From Rhizobium sp. 007 (lineage in GTDB: Bacteria; Pseudomonadota; Alphaproteobacteria; Rhizobiales; Rhizobiaceae), in NCBI RefSeq assembly GCF_015353075.1, contig NZ_CP064187.1, positions 3,036,001 through 3,100,000 on the forward strand: a stretch of 64,000 nt of DNA, written 5' to 3'. Both the position numbers and the translations under genes were made by a program. The notes below the pieces were generated by a model that was not told the origin of the DNA, made no database searches, and saw only the letters and a program-made list of their open reading frames with translations. This document shows, piece after piece, positions 11,727 through 21,118 of the stretch; the first letter of the stretch is position 1, and each line of letters starts with the position of its first letter.

Positions 11727-12911
11727 ATGGCCGAACCAGAACTTTCCAAAAAACCCCGCCACCCCGCGAGCCGTACTGGTTCCGGCCTTCTTGTCCTTTT
11801 GTTGGCGGTCACCGGCGCCGGCACACTGTGGTTCAGACATGACGATCAGACCATTGCCGCCATTCCGCCGCCGGACCCGGCAGTTCCCGTGCATGTCGAA
11901 ACGGTCATGAGGACGGACGTTCCGATTTACCTTTCGGGGCTCGGAACGGTCCAGGCTTTCAACACCGTAACCGTAAAAACCCAGGTCGACGGAACATTGC
12001 AGGACGTCCGCTTCCGGGAAGGCCAGGCGGTTAGGAAAGGCGATGTTCTGGCGGTAGTCGACCCCCGTCCGTTCCAGGATACGTATAACGAGGCTCTGGC
12101 CAAGCTCAACCAGGACCAGGTCAATCTTGCGAATGCCAAAGTGACCCTCGATCGGGACGTAAAAATCGTTGGCCAGAGCATCACGCAGCAGACGCTGGAC
12201 AACCAGCGCGCCACTTATAACCAGCTGGCGGCGCAGGTGGAGCAGGACCAGGCTGCAAAAAGCGATGCGGCCACGCAGCTATCGTATACGCAGATCACGT
12301 CTCCTCTGGATGGGCGCACCGGCATTCGGCTGGTCGATCAGGGCAATATTGTGCACGCCACTGATACGACCGGATTGGTCGTTATCACGCAGACCCAGCC
12401 GATTTCGGTGATATCGACTCTGCCCGAGGACGACCTTCCGGGATTACAGGCCGCATTGAACGGCGGCACAGTCGCGGTCACCGCGTTGACGAAGGATGGC
12501 ACCAAACTCGGTGATGGAACATTGACTTTGATCGATAACGAGATCGATCAGACCACCGGCACCGTTCGCCTGAAGTCCAGCTTCCCCAACAAAAGTGAAA
12601 CCCTGTGGCCGGGTCAATTCGTTGAGCTGCGCGTACGTCAGCAGCTGCAACATGATGCCACTACGGTGTCCTCCTCCGCCGTGCAGAGGGGTCCGGCCGG
12701 CTTCTTCGTCTACGTCGTAAAGGCCGACAACACCGTGGAGGCGCGGCCGGTAACGATAGGACAGGTCGCGAACGGCCGCGCAAGCGTGGCAACCGGACTG
12801 ACCCCGGGGGAGCGTGTGGTGACATCCGGTCAGTACCGCCTCGAACCCGGTATAAAGGTCGTCGCCCAGGATGACATCAAACAGTTGACAGCCGCCAGCC
12901 AAAAAGGTTGA
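11727..12911 (+). CDS. RND periplasmic adaptor, second system
   Basis: 394 residues, a membrane-fusion protein. The frame is open further upstream, but the ATG at 11727 is preceded by AGGTAGG and begins a normal N terminus: a short cytoplasmic stretch, then a membrane anchor at about residues 17-37 (TGSGLLVLLLAVTGAGTLWF). Lipoyl halves (VTVKTQVDGTLQDVRFREGQ and TSPLDGRTGIRLVDQGNIVH) flank a coiled-coil hairpin. It ends 6 bases before the permease gene, so the two are co-transcribed. It is related to but distinct from the adaptor at 9015-10283. No outer-membrane factor gene is present in this operon, so it may share the duct encoded at 1070-2527 or use a TolC encoded elsewhere. Confidence 0.94.
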   Translation: MAEPELSKKPRHPASRTGSGLLVLLLAVTGAGTLWFRHDDQTIAAIPPPDPAVPVHVETVMRTDVPIYLSGLGTVQAFNTVTVKTQVDGTLQDVRFREGQAVRKGDVLAVVDPRPFQDTYNEALAKLNQDQVNLANAKVTLDRDVKIVGQSITQQTLDNQRATYNQLAAQVEQDQAAKSDAATQLSYTQITSPLDGRTGIRLVDQGNIVHATDTTGLVVITQTQPISVISTLPEDDLPGLQAALNGGTVAVTALTKDGTKLGDGTLTLIDNEIDQTTGTVRLKSSFPNKSETLWPGQFVELRVRQQLQHDATTVSSSAVQRGPAGFFVYVVKADNTVEARPVTIGQVANGRASVATGLTPGERVVTSGQYRLEPGIKVVAQDDIKQLTAASQKG

Positions 12912-12917
12912 AAACAA

Positions 12918-15900
12918 ATGTCGATTTCTTCGCGGTTCATCGAGCGTCCGATTGCCACGTCGCTCCTCATGGTCGGCGTGCTTGCCATCGGCATAGCTGC
13001 CTATCCGCTCCTGCCAGTGGCGCCGCTGCCCGAAGTTGACTTTCCCACCATCGCGGTCACCACCCAGCTTCCGGGCGCAAGCCCGCAGACGATGGCTTCC
13101 TCCGTGACCCAGCCTCTCGAACACCAATTCGGCGAGATTCCCGGCGTCACCGAAATGACATCCGTCAGCACGCAGGGAAGCAGCGCCATCACGCTGCAGT
13201 TCGATCTCAACCGCAACATAGACGGCGCTGCCCAGGATGTGCAGACTGCCATCAATGCCGCCGCGGGCCAGTTGCCGACGGACCTTCCGGCGCCGCCGAC
13301 CTATCGCAAGGTGAACCCCGCCGACTCTCCTATACTCACTTTGGCAATGACCTCCGACACACTGCCCCTGACGAAAGTCGATGACTATGCCGAAAACGTT
13401 CTGGCCCAACGAATCAGCGAGGTTTCGGGCGTGGCGCAGGTTTCGATTTTCGGCCAACAGAAACCGGCGGTGCGGATCCAGGTCGATCCGAACAAGATCG
13501 CGGCGCTCGGTCTCTCGCTCGAAGATATTCGTACCGCTATCGACGCCAATACGTCGAATGGTCCGAAAGGGGAGATACAGGCACCGAACCATACCTATAC
13601 CGTCTACGACAACGACCAGATCCTCGAGGCCGGACCCTGGAATGATGCGATCGTCGCCTATCACAATAGCGCACCGGTCAGGGTGAGCGATATCGGCAAG
13701 GCGATCGACGGTCCCGAAAACACGCAGCTGCAGGCTTGGGCGAACGGCAAGCCGGCAATCCTGTTGCCGATCTTCAAGCTTCCCGGCGCAAACGTCATCG
13801 ATACCGTCGACAAGATTAAGGCAATGCTGCCGGCCTTGCAGGCGACGGCCCCGCGCGCCCTGCATGTCTCCATCCTCAGCGACCGCACCACGACCATCCG
13901 GGCCTCGGTCAAGGACGTCGAACAGACGCTGATGATCACCATCGTGCTGGTGGTGATGGTGATCTTCCTCTTCCTGCGCAATTTCTGGCCGACGGTGATC
14001 CCGAGCATCACGGTGCCGCTTGCTCTCGTCGGCACGTTCGGGCTCATGTATGTGCTGAATTTCAGCCTCGACAATCTCTCCCTGATGGGTCTTGCCATCT
14101 CCGTGGGCTTTGTCGTCGACGACGCCATCGTCATGCTTGAGAACATTCACCGGCACATGGAGGAGGGCAAGTCGGCGATGCAGGCGGCCATCGACGGCTC
14201 CAGCGAAATCGGTTTCACCATCATATCCATCAGTCTGTCGCTGATTGCCGTCTTTATCCCGCTTCTCTTGATGGGCGGAATCGTCGGCAGGCTGTTTCGC
14301 GAGCTGGCGATTACCATAACGATGACGATCGCGGTTTCGGCATTCGTTTCCCTGACGCTGACGCCGATGATGTGCGCCCGTTGCTTAAAAGAGGAGAGCC
14401 ACATGCACCACGGCCGGCTCTACATGGCCTCGGAACGGGTCTTTGACGCCATGCTGAACGGCTACCGGCGCTCGCTCGATCTGGCGCTGCGCTACTACCG
14501 GGTGACATTTGCGATCTTCATCGCCTCCATAGTCGCTACCGGCTACCTGTTCGTGACAATCCCGAAAGGGTTCTTCCCGATACAGGACAATGGCCTTATC
14601 CTCGGTTTGTCAGAGGCAGCGCAGGATACGTCCTTTGCCGAGATGGCAAAGCACCAGCTGGCGCTTGCCCGCATCGTCTCTAGCGATCCTGCAGTCGCCG
14701 CCGTCGGCATCGCCGTGGGGGCGAGCGGTGGCCAACCGCTGAACAACGGACGGATGTTCATCACGCTCAAGCCCGAGGACCAGCGGGACGCGTCCGCGAG
14801 CGAGGTCATCAACCGGTTGCGTCCAAAGCTTGCACAGGTTGAAGGCGCGGCGCTTTTTCTTCAGCCGGCGCAGGACGTCACGGTCGGGGGGCGAATCGCA
14901 CGCGCGCAATTCCAATACACATTGCAGGATGGCAATGTCGATGAGCTCAATGAATGGGCGCCGAAGCTGCTGGCCAAGACGAAGACCTTGCCTGAGCTGA
15001 CAGATGTGGCTAGCGACCAGGAGAATGATGGAGCGACCGTGACGCTCACCATCGACCGCGACCAAGCCTCACGTTTCGGCATATCACCGGAGCTTATCGA
15101 CGATACCCTCGACGATGCGTTCGGCCAGCGGCAGGTGACGCAATATTTCACTGATCTCAACAGTTATCACGTCGTCCTGGAGGTCTCGCCGGATGCGCAG
15201 AGTTCACCCCTTGCGCTCAATCAACTCTATATCAGATCGCCGCTTACCGGTGAACAGGTGCCTCTGAGCCTGCTCGTCAAGCAGACGACACAACCGACCA
15301 GCGTCCTGGCGGTCAATCACCAGGCCCAGTTCCCCTCAGTCACCTTGTCGTTCAACCTGGCAAAGGGAGTGGCGCTCAGCCAGGCCGTCTCGGCAATACA
15401 GCAGGCCCAGGCTGCTATCAACACGCCTCCGACGTTGACCGGCAGGTTCCAGGGCAATGCTCAGGCGTTCCAGGATTCATTGGCAAGCGAGCCGATGCTC
15501 GTGCTTGCCGCGCTAATGGTGATTTACCTCATTCTCGGCATGCTCTATGAGAGCTATATCCATCCGCTGACAATCCTCTCGACGTTGCCCTCGGCCGGTC
15601 TTGGCGCCCTCATCATGCTGCAATGCTTCGGTTTCGATTTCACCGTGGTCGCCTTGCTCGGGGTGATCCTCCTGATCGGCATCGTCAAGAAAAACGGCAT
15701 CATGATCGTGGATTTCGCGATCGCGGCGGAACGCGATCAAGGGCTGAGCCCAGAGGATGCTATCCGTCGCGCATGTCTTCTTCGCTTCAGGCCGATCATG
15801 ATGACGACCATGTCCGCTCTCCTCGCCGGTGTGCCGCTTATGCTCGGACATGGGACGGGCTCGGAACTTCGCCAGCCACTGGGATATGCGATCGTTGGCG

Positions 15901-16028
15901 GTCTCATCCTCAGCCAGGCAATGACTCTTTACACGACACCGGTCGTGTATCTCTATCTCGACAGGCTGAACAGCTGGTTCCCGAGGCCGCGCCGAAAGCC
16001 GTCCCTCAAGGTTGTTCCCGGCGAGTAG
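12918..16028 (+). CDS. RND efflux permease, second system
   Basis: 1036 residues, AcrB/MdtB-type proton-coupled inner-membrane pump. It shows the N-terminal FIERPIATSLLMVGVLAIG, the TM4 aspartate pair ([20 protein letters not shown]) and the TM10 lysine motif (IGIVKKNGIMIVDFAIAAER). It starts 6 bases after the adaptor, and the ABC permease gene begins 9 bases after its stop, so all four genes of this group look like one transcript. Unlike the first system there is only one permease, which would be expected to form a homotrimer. Family assignment is secure; the substrate is unknown. Confidence 0.95.
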   Translation: MSISSRFIERPIATSLLMVGVLAIGIAAYPLLPVAPLPEVDFPTIAVTTQLPGASPQTMASSVTQPLEHQFGEIPGVTEMTSVSTQGSSAITLQFDLNRNIDGAAQDVQTAINAAAGQLPTDLPAPPTYRKVNPADSPILTLAMTSDTLPLTKVDDYAENVLAQRISEVSGVAQVSIFGQQKPAVRIQVDPNKIAALGLSLEDIRTAIDANTSNGPKGEIQAPNHTYTVYDNDQILEAGPWNDAIVAYHNSAPVRVSDIGKAIDGPENTQLQAWANGKPAILLPIFKLPGANVIDTVDKIKAMLPALQATAPRALHVSILSDRTTTIRASVKDVEQTLMITIVLVVMVIFLFLRNFWPTVIPSITVPLALVGTFGLMYVLNFSLDNLSLMGLAISVGFVVDDAIVMLENIHRHMEEGKSAMQAAIDGSSEIGFTIISISLSLIAVFIPLLLMGGIVGRLFRELAITITMTIAVSAFVSLTLTPMMCARCLKEESHMHHGRLYMASERVFDAMLNGYRRSLDLALRYYRVTFAIFIASIVATGYLFVTIPKGFFPIQDNGLILGLSEAAQDTSFAEMAKHQLALARIVSSDPAVAAVGIAVGASGGQPLNNGRMFITLKPEDQRDASASEVINRLRPKLAQVEGAALFLQPAQDVTVGGRIARAQFQYTLQDGNVDELNEWAPKLLAKTKTLPELTDVASDQENDGATVTLTIDRDQASRFGISPELIDDTLDDAFGQRQVTQYFTDLNSYHVVLEVSPDAQSSPLALNQLYIRSPLTGEQVPLSLLVKQTTQPTSVLAVNHQAQFPSVTLSFNLAKGVALSQAVSAIQQAQAAINTPPTLTGRFQGNAQAFQDSLASEPMLVLAALMVIYLILGMLYESYIHPLTILSTLPSAGLGALIMLQCFGFDFTVVALLGVILLIGIVKKNGIMIVDFAIAAERDQGLSPEDAIRRACLLRFRPIMMTTMSALLAGVPLMLGHGTGSELRQPLGYAIVGGLILSQAMTLYTTPVVYLYLDRLNSWFPRPRRKPSLKVVPGE

Positions 16029-16037
16029 GGGCAGGTT

Positions 16038-17774
16038 ATGGCGGCTCATAAGCGTATTTCACCTCCAGCTCTCGGCTGGACGGTTTTGCCAAACGTCTGG
16101 GACGTCATTGCCCTGGTGCTTGTGATCGGCATGCTTGTTCTCGTTGCCTATGGCGCGAGCGAAACGGCGATGCCGATCTCCGTCCTCAACACAGAACCTC
16201 TCTCCCTCGATCCGTCACATCTGCCGTTCTATGCTTTGCGGACTATGCTGCGGATGCTGGCGGCGATGGTATTCTCGCTCCTGTTCACCTTCGCCTACGC
16301 CGCACTTGCCGCCAAGTGCCGGCGCGCCGAGATGGTGATGATACCGATTCTCGACATCCTGCAGTCGGTACCCATTCTGGGCTTCCTAACCTTCACGGTC
16401 ATTTTCTTCATGAACCTCTTTCCTGGCCAGGTTCTCGGTGCCGAACTCGCGTCAGTCTTTGCGATTTTCACCAGCCAGGCCTGGAACATGACCTTCAGCA
16501 TGTATCAGTCGCTGCGCAACGTTCCCAAGGACCTTGACGAGGCGACGCAGAGCTTCCACCTCAGCGGCTGGCAACGTTTCTGGCGGCTCGACGTTCCGTT
16601 CGCTACGCCCGGACTCGTCTGGAATGCCATGATGTCGATGTCGGGCGGATGGTTCTTCGTGGTGGCGTCGGAAGCGATCACGGTCGGCGACACGACCGTC
16701 ACGCTGCCGGGCGTCGGTTCCTACGTTGCCTACGCGATCAAGGAGCAGAACCTGACTGCTGTCACCTATGCGATCGTGACGATGCTCGCGGTGATCATCA
16801 TCTACGACCAGTTCCTTTTCCGGCCTCTGGTCGCCTGGGCGGACAGGTTTCGCTTCGAGCAGACAGCCTCCGGCGACGCGCCTACGTCCTGGATGCTCGA
16901 TCTCTTCCGCCGCACCCAGGCCCTGCGCAACCTGGCCACCTACGTCGGAAAGATGGTGCGCACTATTCCGGCGTTACCGATTCCACGACTGCTCAAACTT
17001 GCTCCTAGACACCGTGATACGCGGCCGTCGCCGATGATCGACAGGGTCTGGCTGGCGTTCATCATTTGCGGATCGGCATTCATCGCCTGGCAGTTGGTGG
17101 ATTATCTCAAGAAGACGCTGACGCTGTCCGACGTCGGAACTGCATTCGTCGATGGGTTCTTCACGCTTACACGCGTCATCGTGCTGATGGTTCTGGCAAC
17201 GCTCGTATGGGTACCCGTCGGGGTCTGGATCGGCCTGCGCCCTAAGCTGGCGGAACGTGTCCAGCCGCTGGCGCAGTTCCTAGCTGCCTTTCCCGCCAAC
17301 ATCGCCTTTCCCGCGTTCGTTGTGCTTATCGTTGATTTCGGGCTCAACACCGAGATCTGGCTGAGCCCGCTGATGGTCCTTGGAACGCAATGGTACATCC
17401 TGTTCAACGTCATCGCCGGAGCCAGCGCCTTTCCAAGCGATCTCATGGAGGCTGCACGCAGCCTCCATCTCGGCGGTCGGCAATGGTGGTTCAAGGTCAT
17501 TCTGCCGGGTATCTTCCCCTACTACGTCTCGGGCGCGATCACCGCATCGGGCGGCTCGTGGAACGCCAGCATCGTGGCGGAAGTAGCGAGCTGGGGCAGC
17601 ACCCAGCTCACGGCGAGCGGGCTCGGCTCCTACATCGCGAACGCGACAGCGGCAGGGGACTTTCCACGCGTCGTGCTTGGCATCGCCGTCATGTGCGGTT
17701 TCGTCACGCTTTTCAATCGCCTGCTCTGGAGGCCGCTCTACGCCTTCGGTGAGCGTCGCCTCCGCCTCGGCTGA
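16038..17774 (+). CDS. ABC transporter permease, tandem double-domain (NitT/TauT-like)
   Basis: 578 residues, about twice a normal permease, made of two binding-protein-dependent transport permease domains in one chain. Each half has its own cytoplasmic EAA loop for docking the ATPase: LDEATQSFHLSGWQRFWRLD in the N half (near residue 170) and LMEAARSLHLGGRQWWFKVI in the C half (near 475). About a dozen hydrophobic segments are visible. One polypeptide could therefore replace the usual permease dimer. The gene follows the RND permease by 9 bases and precedes the ATPase by 15. No substrate-binding protein gene is adjacent. Nitrate, sulfonate or bicarbonate family resemblance does not fix the substrate. 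Confidence 0.88.
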   Translation: MAAHKRISPPALGWTVLPNVWDVIALVLVIGMLVLVAYGASETAMPISVLNTEPLSLDPSHLPFYALRTMLRMLAAMVFSLLFTFAYAALAAKCRRAEMVMIPILDILQSVPILGFLTFTVIFFMNLFPGQVLGAELASVFAIFTSQAWNMTFSMYQSLRNVPKDLDEATQSFHLSGWQRFWRLDVPFATPGLVWNAMMSMSGGWFFVVASEAITVGDTTVTLPGVGSYVAYAIKEQNLTAVTYAIVTMLAVIIIYDQFLFRPLVAWADRFRFEQTASGDAPTSWMLDLFRRTQALRNLATYVGKMVRTIPALPIPRLLKLAPRHRDTRPSPMIDRVWLAFIICGSAFIAWQLVDYLKKTLTLSDVGTAFVDGFFTLTRVIVLMVLATLVWVPVGVWIGLRPKLAERVQPLAQFLAAFPANIAFPAFVVLIVDFGLNTEIWLSPLMVLGTQWYILFNVIAGASAFPSDLMEAARSLHLGGRQWWFKVILPGIFPYYVSGAITASGGSWNASIVAEVASWGSTQLTASGLGSYIANATAAGDFPRVVLGIAVMCGFVTLFNRLLWRPLYAFGERRLRLG

Positions 17775-17789
17775 TCAGGAAGCAGTTTC

Positions 17790-19100
17790 ATGTCGAACAA
17801 CTTTGTAACGAATGAGCTTATCGACCTCCGCCAGGTCTGCCGATCGTTTCCGAAGGGCAGCGGCGGTGAGGTCGTCGTCCTGGAAAATGTCGATCTCCGC
17901 ATCCGCGAGGGTGAGATCGTCGGTCTGCTTGGCCGCTCTGGTTCGGGCAAGTCGACGCTCCTCCGCATCATCGCGGGCCTCATCACACCTTCCGCCGGAA
18001 ATGCCCAATGCCGTGGCGCACCCATCGACGGACCGCCCATGGGGATTTCCATGGTGTTCCAATCCTTCGCGCTCTTTCCCTGGCTGACGGTGCTTCAGAA
18101 TGTGGAACTGGGGCTCGAAGCTCAGGGGGTGGACCGTGCCGAGCGCCGTTCCCGCGCTCTGGCCGCCATCGACCTCATCGGCCTCGACGGGTTCGAGAAC
18201 GCCTATCCCAAGGAACTGTCGGGTGGCATGCGCCAGCGTGTGGGGTTTGCCCGCGCGCTCGTCGTCCATCCCGACCTTATGCTGATGGACGAACCGTTCT
18301 CGGCGCTTGACGTGCTGACCGCCGAAACGCTGCGCACGGACTTGATCGATCTCTGGATCGAGGGACGTCTTCCCATAAAATCGGTTCTGATCGTGACCCA
18401 CAACATCGAGGAGGCGGTGCTGATGTGCGACCGCATCCTGGTGTTCTCGTCAAATCCGGGGCGGGTCGCCTCGGAAATCAAGGTCGATCTTCGACATCCG
18501 CGCAATCGGCTCGACCCAAGCTTCCGTCAGCTCGTGGACGGCATCTATGCCCTGATGACCGAGCGCGCCGGGCCTCGCGCTCCCTCGGTGGAGGGCATCC
18601 AAGGAACCGGCGTCGGGATGATCCTCGATCATGTTTCGACCAACGTGCTGTCGGGCTTGATCGAGGCGCTCGCGGCACCGCCTTACGACGGACGGGCCGC
18701 CCTGCCTGTCCTTGCAAGTACCCTTCACCTCAAAGCCGATGAACCCTTTCATCTCGGCGAGGCTCTGCAACTGCTGCGCTTCGCCGAGCTCGACCAGGGC
18801 GCTCTCGTGCTGACGGACGTCGGCAGGCGTTTCGCACATCTGGACACGGACGGACGCAAGAAGCTCTTCGCTGATCTCCTGTCCGCCTACGTTCCCCTGG
18901 TCAGCTTGATCCAGCGGGTCATCGACGAGCGGCCTTCCCATACAGCACCAGCCACCCGCTTCCGGAACGAGCTCGAGGACTACATGTCGGAAGCCAATGC
19001 GGATGAAACCTTAAAGACCGTGATATCCTGGGGGCGGTATGCCGAAGTCTTCGCCTATGACGAGCACTCCGAGATGTTCAGCCTGGAAAATCCAAGCTGA
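17790..19100 (+). CDS. ABC transporter ATPase with C-terminal AAA-associated domain
   Basis: 436 residues. The first 260 form an ABC ATPase: Walker A GRSGSGKST, Q-loop VFQSFALFPWL, signature LSGGMRQR, Walker B LMLMDEPFSALD and switch histidine VTHNIEEA. The remaining 170 residues or so resemble the AAA-associated C-terminal domain found on NitT/TauT-like ATPases that accompany double-length permeases (HLKADEPFHLGEALQLLRFA, DVGRRFAHLDTDGRKKLFAD). It energises the permease encoded directly upstream and is the last gene of the RND-ABC operon. The extra domain may sense a ligand or regulate the ATPase; that is inference. Confidence 0.9.
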   Translation: MSNNFVTNELIDLRQVCRSFPKGSGGEVVVLENVDLRIREGEIVGLLGRSGSGKSTLLRIIAGLITPSAGNAQCRGAPIDGPPMGISMVFQSFALFPWLTVLQNVELGLEAQGVDRAERRSRALAAIDLIGLDGFENAYPKELSGGMRQRVGFARALVVHPDLMLMDEPFSALDVLTAETLRTDLIDLWIEGRLPIKSVLIVTHNIEEAVLMCDRILVFSSNPGRVASEIKVDLRHPRNRLDPSFRQLVDGIYALMTERAGPRAPSVEGIQGTGVGMILDHVSTNVLSGLIEALAAPPYDGRAALPVLASTLHLKADEPFHLGEALQLLRFAELDQGALVLTDVGRRFAHLDTDGRKKLFADLLSAYVPLVSLIQRVIDERPSHTAPATRFRNELEDYMSEANADETLKTVISWGRYAEVFAYDEHSEMFSLENPS

Positions 19101-19364
19101 ACGGTACCTTAGGCGATACTCGAACTCGCCGCGAAGCACCACGTATCTTGCGGGTCGGTTCTCTTTGCCGTCTCCGAAAACTGCATCACGTCCAGCGAGC
19201 CGACGCGCTCAAAATCGACAGGAATTGCAACGCTGGCAGCCGGATGATGCCTATGGAAGCTTCAGCTCGCCAATAGCCTGTGACAGATCGTTGCACGATA
19301 AGGCCCGCCAAGTGAAAATGCCGCTATGCGGAAGCCAAATTCCCTCGGCGAAGTTGGAGCTCAG

Positions 19365-19688
19365 ATGTCCGGCAAAGACCCACGCGTAAGAAGTCCTCTG
19401 TCGCATCATATTCTGCCAACTTCGAGCACGATGATCGGCATTTGCATGACGCTGATCGGCCTTGTTAAGGTGAAGGAGATAAAAGCCGGGCCGAGCCACG
19501 TCGACGAGTACGCAGCTCTTGCCGCCGTAATCTTCCTCGTCAGTTCGGTAACATCTTATCTATCGTTGCGATACGAGGAGAAGGCGGCACTTAGCCAAAA
19601 GCTTGAGGTGTTTGCCGATTTCTGCTTCATGATCGGACTCGTCGCGATTGTCATTATTGGCATCTTGTTCGCCTATGCGGTCATCTAG
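19365..19688 (+). CDS. Small membrane protein of unknown function
   Basis: 107 residues from the ATG at 19365, chosen because TTGGAG lies 5 bases upstream; a start 39 bases earlier is possible. There are three hydrophobic segments, at about residues 22-36 (MIGICMTLIGLVKV), 52-68 (LAAVIFLVSSVTSYLSL) and 85-106 (FMIGLVAIVIIGILFAYAVI), so it is probably an inner-membrane protein with a short charged N terminus. I do not recognise the family. It follows the ABC ATPase by about 260 bases on the same strand and may be independent of that operon. Confidence 0.65.
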   Translation: MSGKDPRVRSPLSHHILPTSSTMIGICMTLIGLVKVKEIKAGPSHVDEYAALAAVIFLVSSVTSYLSLRYEEKAALSQKLEVFADFCFMIGLVAIVIIGILFAYAVI

Positions 19689-19763
19689 GCGTTCGGCGCG
19701 TCCGCGATTGCGAGCGTGAATTTGAGCTGTTCGGTTTCTGACGCAAGGAGATCGTCGCTCCGA

Positions 19764-19895
19764 TTTCATTTCAAGGCGATGCCTGCAATCCTGACGACCC
19801 CGGAAGAGGTCGATCTGTGGCTCAGGGGATCGTGGGACAAGGTCAATCACCTGAAGCGTCCTCTTCCCGGCAACATGCTGGTGATTGTCGAACCA
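19764..19895 (+). pseudogene. Remnant of SRAP (YedK-like) protein, C-terminal piece
   Basis: About 44 codons that read HFKAMPAILTTPEEVDLWLR and LKRPLPGNMLVIVE. This matches the C-terminal region of SOS-response-associated peptidase (SRAP/YedK) proteins, where HPKAMPVILTTPEEVDxWL is characteristic. The catalytic N-terminal cysteine and the rest of the roughly 220-residue protein are absent, so this is a relic. It marks the start of a decayed stretch. Confidence 0.6.
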
Positions 19896-20697
19896 CCTGT
19901 CCCATCCCACGAAGGGCTGCTGCGACGACCATCGATTCGTGCGCACAATTTCCCGGAATGATGTAGCAGATGCCACAACATCGTAGTTCATGTGCCACGA
20001 CGCCTTGAATGTTCCCCTCAGAAACACACCGACGGCGTCCCCTCAAAGCCTTTGTCGAGCGGCCGCTGCAGTGCCCGGCTGTGCGCCACGATCTGTGCTG
20101 CATCCTCGATCAAGGCTCTGACAATGTCAGATGCTGGTAGAATGTCCCCTGACCGCCACTGAGCAGGCTGACGAGCGAGTGCCGCCTTATCGCCGTTGCC
20201 ATCGGGGTGTGCGGCCAACCTCTTCGCCCTCCCCAGGTCGGGAACCGACTCCGTGGGCGACCATTAGGGGACCTTGGCCTGCCCGATGTTAAGCCCGTTG
20301 TCAGATGGGCGGCTCCGTCTCCGCGTTCTAGTCCGCGCGGCTACCATTGCGGCTATCATTGATGACGGAAGGTGCACCATCGGGTCCGCCGCCGTCCAGC
20401 GGTCAAGGCGATCACATATCGCAGATCTGCGAGAACGCCGTGCTCGACCAGATGATCTGCGACCCATAGGACGCGGCGAACCTCCACGCCGAGTTGCCCT
20501 CAGGGTGCTCGATTCAGCGAGTCCGAGCGCCTGCCACGCCGGGGTTCCCGATCATGAAACCTCGGGTCAGCCGTGACTTTCACGGGTGAGCCTATACAGA
20601 AGGACAATTACGCAGCGCGAGCAGAGCCAGTAGCGTTCGATCGCCGATCGCAACCTTTTGAAAGCCCGGTCGCACCTCTTCTTTCAGGAGCATTCAA
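19896..20697. other. Decayed or non-coding stretch
   Basis: About 800 bases without a convincing gene. A 66-codon minus-strand frame ending at 20018 looks faintly protein-like (SDIVRALIEDAAQIVAHSRA) but has only a TTG start and no known family. The last 20 bases carry the AGGAG ribosome site for the gene at 20698. Confidence 0.4.
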
Positions 20698-21072
20698 ATG
20701 AAGCGCTATGAGGATGAAGACCAGAAGTCCCCATTAGTCGGTCTAGCATTCCCGATCGGGATATATGTGATCTGTCTCGGGGTGTACGTTGCATCCGCCG
20801 CACCGGCCGAGGCACCGACCGGGGCCTTCGTATCGGTCGCCGCCGGAGCGCCTGCCCCCTTAGCGGGCACGTGTGCCGCGTCCGAGCAGCAGAGTCCACA
20901 CGTTCGGTCTCGGGACGATTTTCCACCCACTTCTTTCCGCTACCGGGAGAACCGTGCTGAGATCATTGCGCTGGCCGACGCAGGCAAGTTCGAACTGTCG
21001 TACCACCCGAGCGACGAAAAAATTCCAACAGACCAAACCGATTGCATTCGGGAAGTTTCGGATGACGAGTAG
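20698..21072 (+). CDS. Hypothetical membrane-anchored protein
   Basis: 124 residues, preceded by AGGAG 8 bases before the ATG. A charged N terminus (MKRYEDEDQK) is followed by one hydrophobic segment at about 13-33 (LVGLAFPIGIYVICLGVYVA), then an Ala/Pro-rich linker and a charged C-terminal tail rich in Asp and Glu. It is probably anchored in the inner membrane with the tail in the periplasm, or secreted with an uncleaved signal. I do not recognise the family. Being surrounded by pseudogenes, it may itself be a survivor of a disrupted region. Confidence 0.5.
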   Translation: MKRYEDEDQKSPLVGLAFPIGIYVICLGVYVASAAPAEAPTGAFVSVAAGAPAPLAGTCAASEQQSPHVRSRDDFPPTSFRYRENRAEIIALADAGKFELSYHPSDEKIPTDQTDCIREVSDDE

Positions 21073-21118
21073 CCGTTGCTCTATGGCACGGTGATCAAAA
21101 CGAAACTCCGATGGCTGT

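Noticed and set aside
12444..14156. 570-codon minus-strand open frame
   Set aside because: It lies opposite the RND adaptor and permease genes, has odd composition and no ribosome site. It is an antisense artefact of high GC content.
20018..20218. 66-codon minus-strand frame
   Set aside because: TTG start, no family, within decayed DNA; too weak to call a gene.
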